From NCBI GenBank assembly GCA_000431275.1, contig HF989177.1, positions 1 through 6,765 of the forward strand: a DNA stretch of 6,765 nucleotides. The letters are read 5' to 3'. Below, piece after piece: positions 5,936-6,765 of this stretch. Position numbers and translations under genes: made by a program. The notes below the pieces were generated by a model. It saw nothing but the letters and a program-made list of their open reading frames with translations, had not been told where the DNA came from and did no database searches. Every line of letters begins with the position of its first letter. The first letter of the stretch is position 1. This DNA comes from Prevotella sp. CAG:755. GTDB lineage: Bacteria; Bacteroidota; Bacteroidia; Bacteroidales; Bacteroidaceae.

Positions 5936-6765
5936 TCAGAGCACGCCGGCGGGGAACTGCATGGTGGCGCAGTGGAGCGAGCCGTGCTGGCGGATGAGCG
6001 GGCGGCAGTCGATGCCTGCGAGGTCGTAGCCCACGAATGCCTGTGCGAGCGCGCGGCGGGCGTCGTCGTCGTGCTCCGGTTGCCCGTAGGTGGGATAGAG
6101 CACGGTGGAGTTCATCACCAGGAAGTTGGCATACGTGGCGGGCAGGCGTTCGCCTTCGTCATAGATGGCGTCGGGCCAGGGCAGGGGCACGAGGCGGTAG
6201 GGCTTGCCTTCGGCCGTGCGGAAACCCTGGATTTGTGCTTCCATAGCCTGCAAGTCGGCATAGTGCGGGTCATCGGGCCGGTCGCAGCGGACGTAGGCTA
6301 TCGTGTCGTCGGGACAGAGGCGCGCCAACGTGTCGACGTGGCTGTCTGTGTCGTCGCCGTCGAGATGGCCATGGTCGAGCCACAGGACGCGTTCTGTGCC
6401 CAACCAGGCGTGCAGCCGTTCTTCGATCTCTGCCCGGCTGAGTCCGGGGTTGCGGTTGGGATTGAGCAGGCATGCCGACGTCGTGAGGATAGTGCCCCGG
6501 CCGTCGCTTTCGATGCTGCCCCCCTCGAGGGTGAAGTCGAGGTGCGGGGCGTAATCGCCGCGCACCATCCCGGCCTCGTGCAGGCGGCGGTTGATGGCGT
6601 TGTCACGGTCGGCGGGAAACTTGCCGCCCCATCCGTCGAACCGGAAGTCGAACAGTTCGGTCCGCCGTCCGCCCACGACGGAGAGGAAGCCGTGGTCGCG
6701 CGCCCAAGTGTCGTCCGTGGGGCAGGCAAAGAGCACCGTGTTCTCCACCACACGGCGGGGCAGGC
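5936..6765 (-). CDS. aguA: Agmatine deiminase (5' end outside the window)
   Basis: About 275 C-terminal residues are visible; the frame runs open through the right edge, and the GTG at 6751 is an internal Val codon (upstream residues read LPRRV). Agmatine deiminases are about 340-370 residues, so roughly 70-90 N-terminal residues are missing. The enzyme turns agmatine into N-carbamoylputrescine and ammonia. Pentein-family marks, numbered from that Val, are DDTWARDHG (13-21), the DGWGGKF segment (39-45), DFTLEGGSIESDGRGTILTT (72-91), LDHGHLDGDDTDSHVDTLAR (125-144, catalytic His region) and, near the end, GSLHCATMQFP with the nucleophilic Cys encoded at 5969-5971. Substrate assignment to agmatine rather than peptidyl-arginine is backed by aguB directly downstream. 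There is no secretion signal in the visible part, though the true start is not seen. The stop is TGA at 5936-5938. Confidence 0.93.
   Translation of the reverse strand, partial: LPRRVVENTVLFACPTDDTWARDHGFLSVVGGRRTELFDFRFDGWGGKFPADRDNAINRRLHEAGMVRGDYAPHLDFTLEGGSIESDGRGTILTTSACLLNPNRNPGLSRAEIEERLHAWLGTERVLWLDHGHLDGDDTDSHVDTLARLCPDDTIAYVRCDRPDDPHYADLQAMEAQIQGFRTAEGKPYRLVPLPWPDAIYDEGERLPATYANFLVMNSTVLYPTYGQPEHDDDARRALAQAFVGYDLAGIDCRPLIRQHGSLHCATMQFPAGVL

Overview
The window looks like ordinary chromosomal core DNA from a GC-rich member of the Bacteroidota, probably order Bacteroidales (a Prevotella/Paraprevotella/Bacteroides-like organism; the genus cannot be fixed from sequence reading alone). 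Three things point there. The glutamine synthetase is a ~730-residue type III enzyme very close to the Bacteroides fragilis GlnN form. The promoters that can be seen have the Bacteroides TTG...TAnnTTTG layout. A-rich leaders replace clear Shine-Dalgarno sites. No mobile element, CRISPR array, tRNA or rRNA was seen.

Left part, plus strand (1-2321): the 3' end of a DnaX-like gene, then a GC-rich gap with several stem-loops and repeats of a GTCCGGCTG core, then a well-formed Bacteroides promoter driving slyD (FKBP-type prolyl isomerase and metallochaperone with a His/Cys-rich tail) and, 32 bases later, aroC (chorismate synthase). slyD and aroC are probably one transcript.

Middle (2322-2741): a 420-base convergent gap without a protein gene. 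Its left part is an AT-rich island with a TAACTTTG promoter element, two short stem-loops, a U/A-rich linker and a strong intrinsic terminator. Together these look like a self-contained small RNA gene of about 100 nt (2396-2495). Its right part holds a very strong terminator for the gene arriving from the other side.

Right part, minus strand (2742-6765): in transcription order aguA (agmatine deiminase, cut by the window's right edge), aguB (N-carbamoylputrescine amidase) and glnN (type III glutamine synthetase). AguA and AguB convert agmatine to putrescine and each step releases one ammonia, which a glutamine synthetase can recapture. The order therefore makes metabolic sense as polyamine synthesis next to nitrogen assimilation, though co-transcription of glnN with aguB is inferred from the 71-base gap and the lack of a visible promoter.

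The most interesting unexplained item is the candidate small RNA. A 10-base stretch in its terminator stem is exactly complementary to the terminator loop of the convergent glnN transcript. No new protein system was found; the protein genes are recognisable housekeeping and metabolic genes.
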